Shown here in pieces: positions 54,415-62,954 of a stretch of DNA of 64,000 nucleotides (positions are counted from its first letter, which is position 1; each line of letters begins with the position of its first letter). The notes under the pieces were generated by a model. The model saw only the letters and a program-made list of their open reading frames with translations, did not search any database and was not told where the DNA came from. This DNA is from Streptomyces sp. NRRL WC-3605 (GTDB lineage Bacteria > Actinomycetota > Actinomycetes > Streptomycetales > Streptomycetaceae). The stretch spans positions 1 through 64,000 of the forward strand of contig NZ_LLZN01000061.1 in assembly GCF_001509795.1 (NCBI RefSeq). Reading direction: 5' to 3'. A program made the position numbers and the translations under genes.

Positions 54415-55056
54415 ATGGCGGTGGGGGAGACGACGGGGCGTGTCACCAGGCGCCGCGTCCGCACCCGGGCCAACCTGCTCGACGCCGCGTTCGCCGTGTT
54501 CGCGGCCAAGGGGTTCGGGCGCGTCTCCATCGAGGAGGTCTGCGAGGCCGCCGGGTACAGCCGGGGCGCCTTCTACTCCAACTTCGGCAGCCTGGACGAG
54601 CTGTTCTTCGCCCTGTACCGGCAGCGCGCCGACCAGATCGCCGACCAGGTCGCCGGGGCGCTCGCCGTCGACGGCCCCGGCCTGGACGTCCCGGCCGCCG
54701 TGGACCGGGTCACCGAGGTGCTGCTCCTCGACCGCGACTGGCTGCTGGTCAAGACGGACTTCCTGGTGCACGCCGCCCGGGACCCCGCCGTCGCCGCCAC
54801 CCTGCTCGAACACCGCGCCCGGCTGCGCGCCGCGATCGCCGACCGCCTCGCCCGCGCCCGCGGCCACACCGCACTGCCCGCCGTGCTCGGCGGCACCGAC
54901 GGCGCCGCCCACGCCGTCGTCGCCGCGTACGACGGCGTCACGACCCAGCTGCTGCTGGACCGCGACACCGGGCACGCCCGCGCCTGGCTGGGCCGGCTGC
55001 TCACCGCGCTGCTGACCGACGGCAGCGACACCACCGGACAGCGCACCACCGCATAG
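54415..55056 (+). CDS. TetR-family transcriptional regulator
   Basis: 213 residues. Helix-turn-helix domain (about 15-60) with RANLLDAAFAVFAAKGFGRV and SIEEVCEAAGYSRGAFYSNF; the ligand-binding C-terminal helices follow. ATG 54415 is set by CGGAGG at 54403-54408, 6 nt upstream; in-frame upstream ATG 54364 is unlikely as it lies within the operator. It is 15 bp upstream of the flavoprotein gene and probably represses that operon, alkB and itself. Confidence 0.88.
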   Translation: MAVGETTGRVTRRRVRTRANLLDAAFAVFAAKGFGRVSIEEVCEAAGYSRGAFYSNFGSLDELFFALYRQRADQIADQVAGALAVDGPGLDVPAAVDRVTEVLLLDRDWLLVKTDFLVHAARDPAVAATLLEHRARLRAAIADRLARARGHTALPAVLGGTDGAAHAVVAAYDGVTTQLLLDRDTGHARAWLGRLLTALLTDGSDTTGQRTTA

Positions 55057-55071
55057 GAAGGGACGGTCGCC

Positions 55072-56745
55072 ATGGACGCCGACGTCATCGTCGTCGGAGC
55101 GGGACTCGCCGGCCTCGTCGCCGCGCACGAACTGACCAGCCGGGGCCGCCGCGTCGCCCTGGTCGACCAGGAGAACGCCGCCAACCTCGGCGGACAGGCG
55201 TTCTGGTCCTTCGGCGGGCTCTTCCTCGTCGACTCGCCCGAACAGCGACGCCTGGGCATCAAGGACTCCTTCGACCTGGCCTGGAACGACTGGCAGGGCA
55301 GCGCCCGGTTCGACCGGGTCGAGGACGAGGACTCCTGGGGGGTGCGCTGGGCGCGCGCGTACGTCGAGTGGGCGGCCGGGGAGAAGCGCTCCTGGCTCGA
55401 CGGGCACGGCATCACGTTCCTGCCGACCGTGGGCTGGGCCGAACGCGGCGACCTGCGCGCCCACGGCCACGGCAACTCGGTGCCCCGCTTCCACATCGCC
55501 TGGGGCACCGGCACCGGCGTCGTGGAGCCGTTCGTGCGGTACGCGAAGCAGGCCGCCCGCGACGGGCTGCTCACCTTCCACCACCGGCACCGGGTGGACG
55601 AGCTGATCGTGGAGGACGGCTCGGCGCACGGGGTGCGCGGCACCGTCCTCGCCGACGACGCCTCACCGCGCGGCGTCGCCTCCAACCGCGACGCCGCCGG
55701 CGAGTTCGAGCTGACCGCCCAGGCCGTCGTCGTCACCACCGGAGGCATCGGCGCCGACCACGACATCGTCCGCCGCCACTGGCCCGAGCGCCTGGGCACC
55801 CCGCCCGCCGAGATGGTCACCGGCGTCCCCGCCTACGTCGACGGGCGCATGCTCGACATCAGCGCCGAGGCCGGCGTACGCCTCGTCAACCGCGACCGCA
55901 TGTGGCACTACACCGAGGGCATCCAGAACTGGGACCCGATCTGGCCCGGCCACGGCATCCGCATCCTGCCCGGCCCGTCCTCGATGTGGTTCGACGCCCT
56001 CGGACGCCGCCTGCCCGACCCCTGCCTGCCCGGCTACGACACCCTCGGCACCCTGCGGCACCTGCGCACCGACGCGGACATCGCCGGCCACGACCACTCC
56101 TGGTTCATCCTCACCCAGAAGATCGTCGAGAAGGAGTTCGCGCTCTCCGGCTCCGAGCAGAACCCCGACATCACCGCCAAGGACCGCGCCGGATTCCTCA
56201 AGGAACGCGTGCTCGGCAAGGGCGCCCCCGGCCCGGTGGCCGCCTTCCTGCGCCACGGCGCGGACTTCGTCACCGCCCCGACCCTGGAGCAGCTGGTCGA
56301 CCGGATGAACCAGCTGACGGACAAGCCGCTGCTCGACGCGGCGGCCGTCCGGCGCCAGATCGAGGCCCGCGACCTGCAGATCGGCAACGCCTACAGCAAG
56401 GACGCGCAGATCCAGGGCATCCGCAACGCCCGCCGGTACATCGGCGACCGCCTGGGCCGCGTCGCCACCCCGCACCGCATCCTCGACCCCGCGGCCGGCC
56501 CGCTCATCGGCGTCAAGCTGCACATCCTGACCCGCAAGACCCTCGGCGGCATCCAGACCGACCTGGACTCCCGCGCCCTGGCCGCAGACGGCACCCCGGT
56601 CGACGGCCTCTACGCGGCCGGTGAGGTCGCCGGCTTCGGTGGCGGCGGTGTCCACGGCTACAACGCCCTGGAGGGCACCTTCCTCGGCGGCTGCCTCTTC
56701 TCCGGACGGGCGGCAGGACGCGCGGCGGCCCGGCAGGTGGGCTGA
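55072..56745 (+). CDS. FAD-dependent dehydrogenase (KstD-like flavoprotein)
   Basis: 557 residues, a flavoprotein of the fumarate reductase/3-ketosteroid dehydrogenase superfamily. VIVVGAGLAGLVAAHELTSR binds FAD; GGQAFWSFGGLF, VVVTTGGIGADHDIV and GGGGVHGYNALEGTFLGGCL are conserved at the active site and the C-terminus. It dehydrogenates a ring or alkane bond in an unknown substrate. Start 15 bp after the TetR stop, with GGAAGG; the pair is one operon. A strong hairpin ends it. Confidence 0.86.
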   Translation: MDADVIVVGAGLAGLVAAHELTSRGRRVALVDQENAANLGGQAFWSFGGLFLVDSPEQRRLGIKDSFDLAWNDWQGSARFDRVEDEDSWGVRWARAYVEWAAGEKRSWLDGHGITFLPTVGWAERGDLRAHGHGNSVPRFHIAWGTGTGVVEPFVRYAKQAARDGLLTFHHRHRVDELIVEDGSAHGVRGTVLADDASPRGVASNRDAAGEFELTAQAVVVTTGGIGADHDIVRRHWPERLGTPPAEMVTGVPAYVDGRMLDISAEAGVRLVNRDRMWHYTEGIQNWDPIWPGHGIRILPGPSSMWFDALGRRLPDPCLPGYDTLGTLRHLRTDADIAGHDHSWFILTQKIVEKEFALSGSEQNPDITAKDRAGFLKERVLGKGAPGPVAAFLRHGADFVTAPTLEQLVDRMNQLTDKPLLDAAAVRRQIEARDLQIGNAYSKDAQIQGIRNARRYIGDRLGRVATPHRILDPAAGPLIGVKLHILTRKTLGGIQTDLDSRALAADGTPVDGLYAAGEVAGFGGGGVHGYNALEGTFLGGCLFSGRAAGRAAARQVG

Positions 56746-56758
56746 GCCCGGCCCGCCT

Positions 56759-56791
56759 CCCCGGGGGTGTCCGCCGCGGACACCCCCGGGG
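56759..56791. terminator. Bidirectional terminator between convergent genes
   Basis: CCCCGGGGGTGTCCG (56759-56773) pairs perfectly with CGGACACCCCCGGGG (56777-56791); 15-bp stem, 3-nt loop. It serves both the flavoprotein gene and the DUF488 gene. Confidence 0.8.
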
Positions 56792-56794
56792 CCG

Positions 56795-57145
56795 TCACTC
56801 CTCCAGGAGGCGGGCCAGCACCGCGGCGTGACTCGTGTCGGGGGTCTTCGACGCCGTCAGCAGCGTCACGTCCCCCTCACCGGCTGTCTCCCGCAGCCGG
56901 GCCAGGAGCCCGGCCGCCTCCGGGGTGTCCAGCTCCGCCTCGTAACGGCCCGCGAACTCCTCGTAGGACGCCTCACCCGCGTGGTACCAGCGCCGCAGCT
57001 CGGTCGACGGGGTGAGGCCCTTGGGCCACTCGTCGACGCGGGCCGCGTCCTTGGACAGACCGCGCGGCCACAGCCGGTCGACCAGGACCCGCACCCCGTC
57101 CCCCGGCTCGGGCGGATCGTAGACGCGGCGGACGCGCACAGTCAT
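56795..57145 (-). CDS. DUF488-family protein
   Basis: 116 residues. The opening VRVRRVYDPPEPGDGVRVLV leads to DRLWPRGLSKDAAR, the family signature; then LTPSTELRRWYHAG and FAGRYEAEL. Members occur in many bacteria next to detoxification and metal genes but have no shown activity. ATG 57145 is preceded by GAGGAAGG about 7 nt upstream. Divergent from the lipoprotein gene. Confidence 0.78.
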   Translation of the reverse strand: MTVRVRRVYDPPEPGDGVRVLVDRLWPRGLSKDAARVDEWPKGLTPSTELRRWYHAGEASYEEFAGRYEAELDTPEAAGLLARLRETAGEGDVTLLTASKTPDTSHAAVLARLLEE

Positions 57146-57232
57146 GACCGGGCCTTCCTCTCGGACGGGCGGCGCCGGACACGCCGCGCCGGACCTGACG
57201 AGTTCCTCACACCTGTCCGTCAGGGTCGTCAC

Positions 57233-57976
57233 ATGATCCCGCACAAGCCCCGAGTCGTCCTGCTGGCCACCTCCCTCCTCCTCACCGGCTGCGGAGCCGG
57301 TGCCGTGGCGACACCCGGCGACAAGCCCGCGGCACCCGTCCGGACCACGACCGCCCCACCCCGCCCCACCGCCACGGCGACCGCCCTCCCACAGCAGCTG
57401 CCCGGACTGGGCCCCGAGACCCTGGCCCAGGTCCCGGTCCACACCTGGCAGGCCGTCGTCGTCACGGGTCACGGCAAGGACTCCGCCCGCTCCGACGTCG
57501 TCCTGTACACACGCACCGGCACCGGCTGGCGGGCCGGCGAGCGCTGGCCCGCCCACAACGCGCTGCGCGGCTGGACCGGCCACCACCGCGCCGGCGATCT
57601 GCGCTCGCCCGTCGGCGTCTTCACCCTCAGCGACGCCGGCGGCCTGCGGCCCGACCCCGGCACCAAGCTGCCCTACGACCACGGCCGGGGCTTCACCGCG
57701 ACCGGCACCGGCTTCGAGGGCGAACCCCTCGCCGGGTCCTTCGACTACGTCGTCGCCATCGACTACAACCGCCGGCCCGGGACCACACCGCTCGACTGGA
57801 CCCGCCCCCTCGGCGCCGGACGCGGCGGCGGCATCTGGTTCCACGTCGACCACGGCGGCCCCACCCAGGGCTGCGTCAGCCTCTCCCTGGATCACATGCG
57901 AACGCTGCTGCGCACCCTCGACCCCGCCCGGCATCCCGTCGTGGTCATGGGCGACGCCGCCTCCCTCGCCCGCTGA
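57233..57976 (+). CDS. L,D-transpeptidase-like lipoprotein
   Basis: 247 residues. Lipoprotein signal ending LLLTGC (Cys about residue 20), a Pro/Thr-rich linker to about residue 55, then a YkuD-type region: GDLRSPVGVF, FHVDHGGPTQGCVSLS with the His and catalytic Cys. It may form L,D cross-links in the cell wall. It lacks the SHGCVN form of the 8913 enzyme. The response regulator starts 31 bp downstream in the same direction, so wall stress may be read by that two-component system. Confidence 0.8.
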   Translation: MIPHKPRVVLLATSLLLTGCGAGAVATPGDKPAAPVRTTTAPPRPTATATALPQQLPGLGPETLAQVPVHTWQAVVVTGHGKDSARSDVVLYTRTGTGWRAGERWPAHNALRGWTGHHRAGDLRSPVGVFTLSDAGGLRPDPGTKLPYDHGRGFTATGTGFEGEPLAGSFDYVVAIDYNRRPGTTPLDWTRPLGAGRGGGIWFHVDHGGPTQGCVSLSLDHMRTLLRTLDPARHPVVVMGDAASLAR

Positions 57977-58007
57977 CCCCGCCGGCCGAACGCTTAGGAT
58001 CCGCCGC

Positions 58008-58712
58008 GTGTGCGCACATGTGCTGGTGGCCGAGGACGACGGGATGCAGGCCGAGCTGATACGCCGCTCCCTGCTCGCGGAGGGCCACACCGCGACTGTG
58101 GTCCACGACGGGCCGGCCGCCCTCGACGCCGCCCGCAGGCTGCGGCCCGACCTCGTCGTCCTGGACCTGATGCTGCCCGTGATCGACGGCTTCGGCGTCT
58201 GCCGGATGCTGCGCGGGAACGACGAGAACCCGGACATCCCGGTGCTGATGCTGACGGCCCGCTCCGCGGAGGACGACGTCCTGCTCGGCCTGGAGCTCGG
58301 CGCCGACGACTACATGACCAAGCCGTACAGCCCCCGCGAGCTGATGGCCCGCATCCGCACGGTGCTGCGGCGCAGCGGCCGGGCCGACGGCCGCCGGGAG
58401 GAACCCGTCGTACGGGCCGCCGGGATCAGCGTCGACCCGGCACGGCACGAGGTGCGGTGCGACGGGGAGCCGGTGGAGTGCACCCCGGCCGAGTTCCAGA
58501 TCCTGCTCGCCATGACGGCCGAACCCGAACGGGTCTTCTCCCGGCGGCAGTTGCTGGAGTGCACGCGGGGCACCGACCGGGCCTCCACCGAACGGGCCGT
58601 GGACGTGCACATCATGAACCTGCGCAGGAAGATCGAGGCCGACCCGCGCCGGCCCGCCCGCCTGCTGACCGTGTTCGGCGTCGGCTACAAGCTGAGCGGA
58701 GGCCGGGGGTGA
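58008..58712 (+). CDS. OmpR/PhoB-type response regulator
   Basis: 234 residues. Receiver domain with acidic EDD (about residues 9-11), phosphoacceptor Asp in VVLDLMLPV, and Lys in MTKPYS; then a winged-helix DNA-binding domain with LECTRGTDRASTERAVDVHI and the final LLTVFGVGYKL. It regulates genes, likely with the kinase encoded immediately downstream. Start GTG 58008 has no good ribosome binding site; TAGGAT (57995-58000) ends 7 nt before it, so the mRNA may be leaderless. Confidence 0.88.
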   Translation: MCAHVLVAEDDGMQAELIRRSLLAEGHTATVVHDGPAALDAARRLRPDLVVLDLMLPVIDGFGVCRMLRGNDENPDIPVLMLTARSAEDDVLLGLELGADDYMTKPYSPRELMARIRTVLRRSGRADGRREEPVVRAAGISVDPARHEVRCDGEPVECTPAEFQILLAMTAEPERVFSRRQLLECTRGTDRASTERAVDVHIMNLRRKIEADPRRPARLLTVFGVGYKLSGGRG

Positions 58713-60532
58713 ACCGGCGCATCCCGGTGCGCAAGCGCCTGCTGGTCCGGCTCCTGGTCGCCTCGGTGCTGATCGCCGTCTGCTCGGTGGCGGCGACCGC
58801 CTGGCTGGCGGTGGCGACCACCACCCGGGCACTGCGCGAGGAACAGGGCCAGGTCCTCGCCGAGGACATGGACGTCCTCGCCCGGCTCAGCGGGTACGCC
58901 GCCACCCACGCCGACTGGCGGGGCGTCGACCGGACCGTGCGGGACCTGGCCGGCCGCACCGGGCGGCGTATCGCCCTGACCACCACGGACCGTACGGTCC
59001 TCGCCGACTCGGCCGCGCCCGGCACCCCGCTGCCCCCGCGCGCCGCCGCCACCGTCGACCCCCTGCGCGTCGACACCTACACCGAGCACGGGGCACAGAG
59101 GGCCGGTGTCGACCCGAGGGCCGTGGGGCCGTACCGGCTCACCGCCTCCGAACGGGCCAAGCTCGACAAACTGGCCGTGGTGCGGCGCAACTGCTTCGCC
59201 CGCAACGGCTACGACACCTCCATCGTGCGCGCGCCGAGCGGCCGGCCGGTGGTCACCGACGTCGACGGTCCCGTCGCGGGCGGCACCGTCCCCGAGGAGT
59301 GTGCCGACGGACAGCTCAACACCCCCACCCCGACCGAGGACAAGGCTCTCAGCGACCTGTCCGCCCGTATCGCCTCCTGCCTCGGGAAACAGGGACTCAC
59401 GCACGTGCCGCCCTCTCTCGGCGTCGACATCACGCGACTGGGCCTCTCCCCGCGCCCCTACGGGCGCAAGCCGACCGCCCACGACGAGCCGGAGGGGCCG
59501 GCCGCCGCCCAGCGCTGCACCGTCCAGGCCCGCCGGGCGCAACTCGACCCGTACGTCGCCCCCGTGGCCGAACTGTTCCTGGGCGGCGGCGACACGACCG
59601 CCCCCGTCCGCTTCGACATGTCGCCGGCCAACAAGGCCAAGGTCGCGGGCGCCGCCGGCCTGGTGCTCGCCGTCACCGTGCTGGTCTCCGCCGTCGTCGC
59701 GACCCGGCTGGTCAGACCGCTGCGCGCGCTGACCGCGGCGGCCCAGCAGCCGCCCGAACGGCATGTGCGGGTGCCCGTCACCACCCGCGACGAGACCGGC
59801 GTCCTCGCCGCCGCCTTCAACGAACTCACCGAGCGCCGCGAACGGTTGGAGGCCCAGCGCAAGGCGATGGTCAGCGACATCGCGCACGAACTGCGCAGCC
59901 CGCTCACCAACATCCGCGGCTGGCTCGAGGTCACGCGCGACGGAGTCGTCGACCCCGACCCCGCCCTGCTGGCCTCGCTGCACGAGGAGGCCCTGGTCCT
60001 GCAGCGGGTCATCGACGACCTGCAGGACCTCGCCGCCGCCGACGCGGGCACCCTGCGCCTGCACCGCGAACCCGTCCGCGCCGACGAACTCCTCGGCCAG
60101 GTCGCCGCAGCCCACCAGGTCGCCGCCGACGCCGCGGGGGTCGCCCTGCGCACCACCGCCGAGGGGACGCCCTGGCTGGACGCCGACCCCGTCCGGATGC
60201 GGCAGGCGCTGGGCAACCTGGTGTCCAACGCGCTGCGGCACACCCCGTCCGGCGGCACGGTCACGCTCTCCGCCCGGCCCGGCGACGACGACGTCGTCCT
60301 GGAGGTCGCCGACACCGGGACCGGGATCGCACCCGACGATCTGCCGCACGTCTTCGAGCGGTTCTGGCGCGCGGAGAAGTCCCGCAGCCGACGTACCGGG
60401 GGCAGCGGGCTCGGCCTGCCGATCGTCCGGCAACTGACCGCCGCGCACGGCGGGACCGCCGAGGCGGCCGGTGCGCCGGGCGCAGGCGCGGTGTTCACGC
60501 TGCGGCTCCCGGCGGGCGAGGCGCCCGAGTGA
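58709..60532 (+). CDS. Membrane sensor histidine kinase
   Basis: 607 residues. A transmembrane helix near the N-terminus (about 12-33), a large outside domain (about 35-305) with four Cys (NCFARNGYD, EECADG, ASCLGK, RCTVQA), a second helix (about 310-335), HAMP-like linker, H box IAHELRSPLTNIRGW, and the HATPase with NLVSNALRH, DTGTGIAP and GGSGLGLPIV. Its GTG overlaps the regulator's stop by 4 nt, so it is the cognate kinase. The Cys pattern suggests two disulfides in the sensor. Confidence 0.88.
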   Translation: MNRRIPVRKRLLVRLLVASVLIAVCSVAATAWLAVATTTRALREEQGQVLAEDMDVLARLSGYAATHADWRGVDRTVRDLAGRTGRRIALTTTDRTVLADSAAPGTPLPPRAAATVDPLRVDTYTEHGAQRAGVDPRAVGPYRLTASERAKLDKLAVVRRNCFARNGYDTSIVRAPSGRPVVTDVDGPVAGGTVPEECADGQLNTPTPTEDKALSDLSARIASCLGKQGLTHVPPSLGVDITRLGLSPRPYGRKPTAHDEPEGPAAAQRCTVQARRAQLDPYVAPVAELFLGGGDTTAPVRFDMSPANKAKVAGAAGLVLAVTVLVSAVVATRLVRPLRALTAAAQQPPERHVRVPVTTRDETGVLAAAFNELTERRERLEAQRKAMVSDIAHELRSPLTNIRGWLEVTRDGVVDPDPALLASLHEEALVLQRVIDDLQDLAAADAGTLRLHREPVRADELLGQVAAAHQVAADAAGVALRTTAEGTPWLDADPVRMRQALGNLVSNALRHTPSGGTVTLSARPGDDDVVLEVADTGTGIAPDDLPHVFERFWRAEKSRSRRTGGSGLGLPIVRQLTAAHGGTAEAAGAPGAGAVFTLRLPAGEAPE

Positions 60533-60533
60533 A

Positions 60534-60564
60534 ACGCCCGGCGGGGTGGTGCCCCGCCGGGCGT
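60534..60564. terminator. Bidirectional terminator between kinase and WhiB genes
   Basis: ACGCCCGGCGGGG (60534-60546) pairs perfectly with CCCCGCCGGGCGT (60552-60564); 13-bp stem, 5-nt loop, starting 1 base after the kinase stop and ending 4 bases before the WhiB stop. Confidence 0.8.
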
Positions 60565-60568
60565 CCGG

Positions 60569-60802
60569 TCATCCGGCGCGCTCCCGCAGGGCCCGCCGTT
60601 CCGCCTCGCTCGTGCCGCCCCAGACCCCGGTGAACTGGTCCATGTCCAGCGCCCAGCGCAGGCACGCCTCCCGCACCGGGCAGCGCCGGCACACGGCCTT
60701 CGCCTCCTCGGTCTGCATCAGGGTCGGCCCGGAGGTGCCGATCGGATAGAAGAGGTCGGGGTCCTCATGGCGGCAGGCGGCGTGGTCTCGCCAGTCGTCC
60801 AT
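60569..60802 (-). CDS. WhiB-family iron-sulfur transcriptional regulator
   Basis: 77 residues. Four Cys (HAAC, VCRRC, REAC) fit the [4Fe-4S] motif, GVWGG is the G(V/I)WGG turn, and the ERRALRER tail is basic. Wbl proteins bind sigma factor and regulate development or redox response. ATG at 60802 is preferred over GTG 60811 as AGG sits at a normal distance. A 14-bp palindrome ACTCG-GTTT-CGAGT lies upstream at 60846-60859. Confidence 0.88.
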   Translation of the reverse strand: MDDWRDHAACRHEDPDLFYPIGTSGPTLMQTEEAKAVCRRCPVREACLRWALDMDQFTGVWGGTSEAERRALRERAG

Positions 60803-60845
60803 CAAAGTCACCTGCGATCGTCGACGTGCCCTCGGTGGAGGAATT

Positions 60846-60859
60846 ACTCGGTTTCGAGT
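60846..60859. promoter_or_regulatory. Palindrome upstream of the WhiB gene
   Basis: ACTCG-GTTT-CGAGT is a 5-bp inverted repeat with a 4-bp spacer, 44 bp upstream of the WhiB start. It may be an operator; this is a weak call. Confidence 0.3.
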
Positions 60860-60906
60860 CGCCTGTCGACCCGCGGTGAAACCCGGCGGGGCTCCGCGGA
60901 ATCAGG

Positions 60907-62124
60907 TCACTGCTCGCGCATGCCCCACGGGGAGCCGTAGGCGGTGAGCAGATCCAGGAACGGCCGGGCCGGGAACGCCTCCGGTCCGAGCACACCCGCC
61001 CCCGACCAGGCGCCGGTGGCCAGGAGTTCGAGGGCGACCACCGGGTTGAGGGCCGTCTGCCAGACCACGGCCTGGGAGCCGTACTCCGTCATCGACCACT
61101 GGTTGTCGACCACGTGGTACAGGTACACCTCGCGCGGCGCGCCGTCCTTCACGCCCCGCACCCAGGTGCCCGCGCAGGTCTTCCCGTGCATCCGCTCGCC
61201 CAGCGTCGCCGGGTCCGGCAGGCACGCGGCGACGACGTCCCGCGGCGAGACCCGCACCGGCCCGTCCGCGCCCGGCACGGTCACCGGCTCGGTCCGGTCG
61301 AGCCCCAGCAGGTGCAGCGTCTTGAGGGTGTCGACGAACTCCTGGCCGAGACCGTACTTGAAGGTGACCCGGCGCGCGTCCACCCAGCGCGGCACGAGCA
61401 GCACCTCCTCGTGCTCCACGTTCACGCACTCGACCGGGCCGATGCCCTCCGGGAAGTCGAACACCTCGGGCTCGCTGAACGGCGCCGTGGTGAACCAGCC
61501 GCGGTCCTTCTCGTAGACGACCGGCGGGTTGAGGCACTCCTCGATGGTGGTCCAGATGCTGAACGAGGGGGCGAAGTCGTAGCCGTCGACGGTGAGGTTC
61601 GCGCCGTCGCGCACCCCGATCTCCTCGATCTCGTCGAAGAGTTCGTCGGCCGCGTAGCGGGCGAAGACGTCCGACAGGCCGGGCTCCACGCCCATGCCGA
61701 CCAGGGCGAGCGCGCCCGCCTTCTCCCAGTCGGCCGCCTGCTCGAACTGGGCGTCCCCGAGCTTGACCCCGCACTCCTCGTAGGGACGGTCGGGGTGCGG
61801 CTTCGACAGGGACATCGCCATGTCGACATAGGTGGCCCCGGCGGTGCGCGCGGCCTGGAACAGCGGCATCACGAAGCGCGGGTCGGTCGCGTTGAGCAGC
61901 ACGTCGCAGGCGTGCCGCTCCAGCAGCGCGGCCACGGCCGGCTCGTCGCTCGCGTCGACGTGCTCGGCGCGGAAGCGCGCGTCGCCGTCGAGTGCGGCGA
62001 CCGCGGCCTCGGCTCGCGCGAGGTCGTAGTCGGCGACGACCATCGCCTCGAAGAACGGACGCCGGGCGGCGATCCGGGTGATGGCGGTACCCACCCCGCC
62101 GGCTCCCACGAGCAGTACACGCAT
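60907..62124 (-). CDS. Saccharopine-dehydrogenase-like NAD(P) oxidoreductase
   Basis: 405 residues. N-terminal Rossmann fold (VLLVGAGGVGTAITRIAARR), then NATDPRFVMPLFQAARTAGA, and a C-terminal domain with WEKAGALALVGMGVEPGLSD and CAGTWVRGVKDGAPREVYLY. It matches the saccharopine dehydrogenase/carboxynorspermidine dehydrogenase group, which works on amino acid or polyamine adducts. RBS GAGGGAG supports the ATG at 62124. It is divergent from a TetR gene with an ATGCC-N3-GGCAT palindrome between. Confidence 0.85.
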   Translation of the reverse strand: MRVLLVGAGGVGTAITRIAARRPFFEAMVVADYDLARAEAAVAALDGDARFRAEHVDASDEPAVAALLERHACDVLLNATDPRFVMPLFQAARTAGATYVDMAMSLSKPHPDRPYEECGVKLGDAQFEQAADWEKAGALALVGMGVEPGLSDVFARYAADELFDEIEEIGVRDGANLTVDGYDFAPSFSIWTTIEECLNPPVVYEKDRGWFTTAPFSEPEVFDFPEGIGPVECVNVEHEEVLLVPRWVDARRVTFKYGLGQEFVDTLKTLHLLGLDRTEPVTVPGADGPVRVSPRDVVAACLPDPATLGERMHGKTCAGTWVRGVKDGAPREVYLYHVVDNQWSMTEYGSQAVVWQTALNPVVALELLATGAWSGAGVLGPEAFPARPFLDLLTAYGSPWGMREQ

Positions 62125-62204
62125 GACAAGACTCCCTCGGCTGAAGGCGGACGACGTGGTGGGGCCCCGGGTGGGATGCAACGCCGCCCCGCCACGTAAG
62201 GTCA

Positions 62205-62217
62205 ATGCCGTTGGCAT
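62205..62217. promoter_or_regulatory. Palindromic operator between oxidoreductase and TetR genes
   Basis: ATGCC-GTT-GGCAT, perfect 5-bp arms. It lies 17 bp before the TetR start and 81 bp before the divergent oxidoreductase, so the TetR may repress both. Confidence 0.5.
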
Positions 62218-62233
62218 AAGGATGGAGGACGGG

Positions 62234-62941
62234 ATGCCGAAAGCGGTCGTACCGGAGGAGAAGCGGCGCCGGCGTCGCCCCACCAGGAGCGGCATCGTGC
62301 TGTCCGAGCGCCTCATAGTCGACACGGCGCTGCGCATGCTCGCCGAGCACGGCAGCGCCGGCCTCACCGCCCGCCGGCTCGGCCTCGCCCTGGACGCCGA
62401 CCCGAGCACGCTGTACCGCTACTTCCGGGGCATGGACGACCTGACCCTGGCCATCGGAGACGCCCTGATCGGCCGCGCCCTGGAGGGCTGGGAGCCCACG
62501 GGGGGGTGGCGCGCCGACCTGCGGACCGTCGGCACCCGCATCCACGCCGCCTACGTCGCCCACCCGCACGCCGCCGTACTGACCACGAGCCGTGTCACGG
62601 GACGGGCCAACGAGCTCGCCGCCGACGAGACCGTGCTGGACATCCTGCGCACGGCCGGCTTCCCGCTGCCCGACACCGTGCGCGTCTACCACGCCTTCAT
62701 CGACCAGACGCTGGCCTTCGCCGCGTTGGACGCGGCCTCGCTGACGCTGCCGAGCGCGTCGCTGCGCGCCGACGAGGAGAAGTGGCGCTCGACGTACGCC
62801 CGGCTGCCGCACACCACCCATCCCCGGATCGCCGAGGCGGCGCCGCTGCTGGCCCGGCACATGGTGACCAGCGCGTATCCGACGGCCCTGGAGATGCTGC
62901 TGGACGCGGCGGAGGCCCGGCTCACCGCCTGCCGCGCCTGA
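62234..62941 (+). CDS. TetR-family transcriptional regulator
   Basis: 235 residues. A basic start (EEKRRRRRPTRSG) leads into the HTH domain: LSERLIVDTALRMLAEHGSA, GLTARRLGLALDADPSTLYR, YFRGMDD. The C-terminal region is helical and may bind a hydrophobic ligand. ATG 62234 has GGAGG (62224-62228) 5 nt upstream; ATG 62222 overlaps that site. Control of the divergent saccharopine-dehydrogenase-like gene is likely from the shared palindrome. Confidence 0.87.
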   Translation: MPKAVVPEEKRRRRRPTRSGIVLSERLIVDTALRMLAEHGSAGLTARRLGLALDADPSTLYRYFRGMDDLTLAIGDALIGRALEGWEPTGGWRADLRTVGTRIHAAYVAHPHAAVLTTSRVTGRANELAADETVLDILRTAGFPLPDTVRVYHAFIDQTLAFAALDAASLTLPSASLRADEEKWRSTYARLPHTTHPRIAEAAPLLARHMVTSAYPTALEMLLDAAEARLTACRA

Positions 62942-62954
62942 CTCCGCGGGCCCC

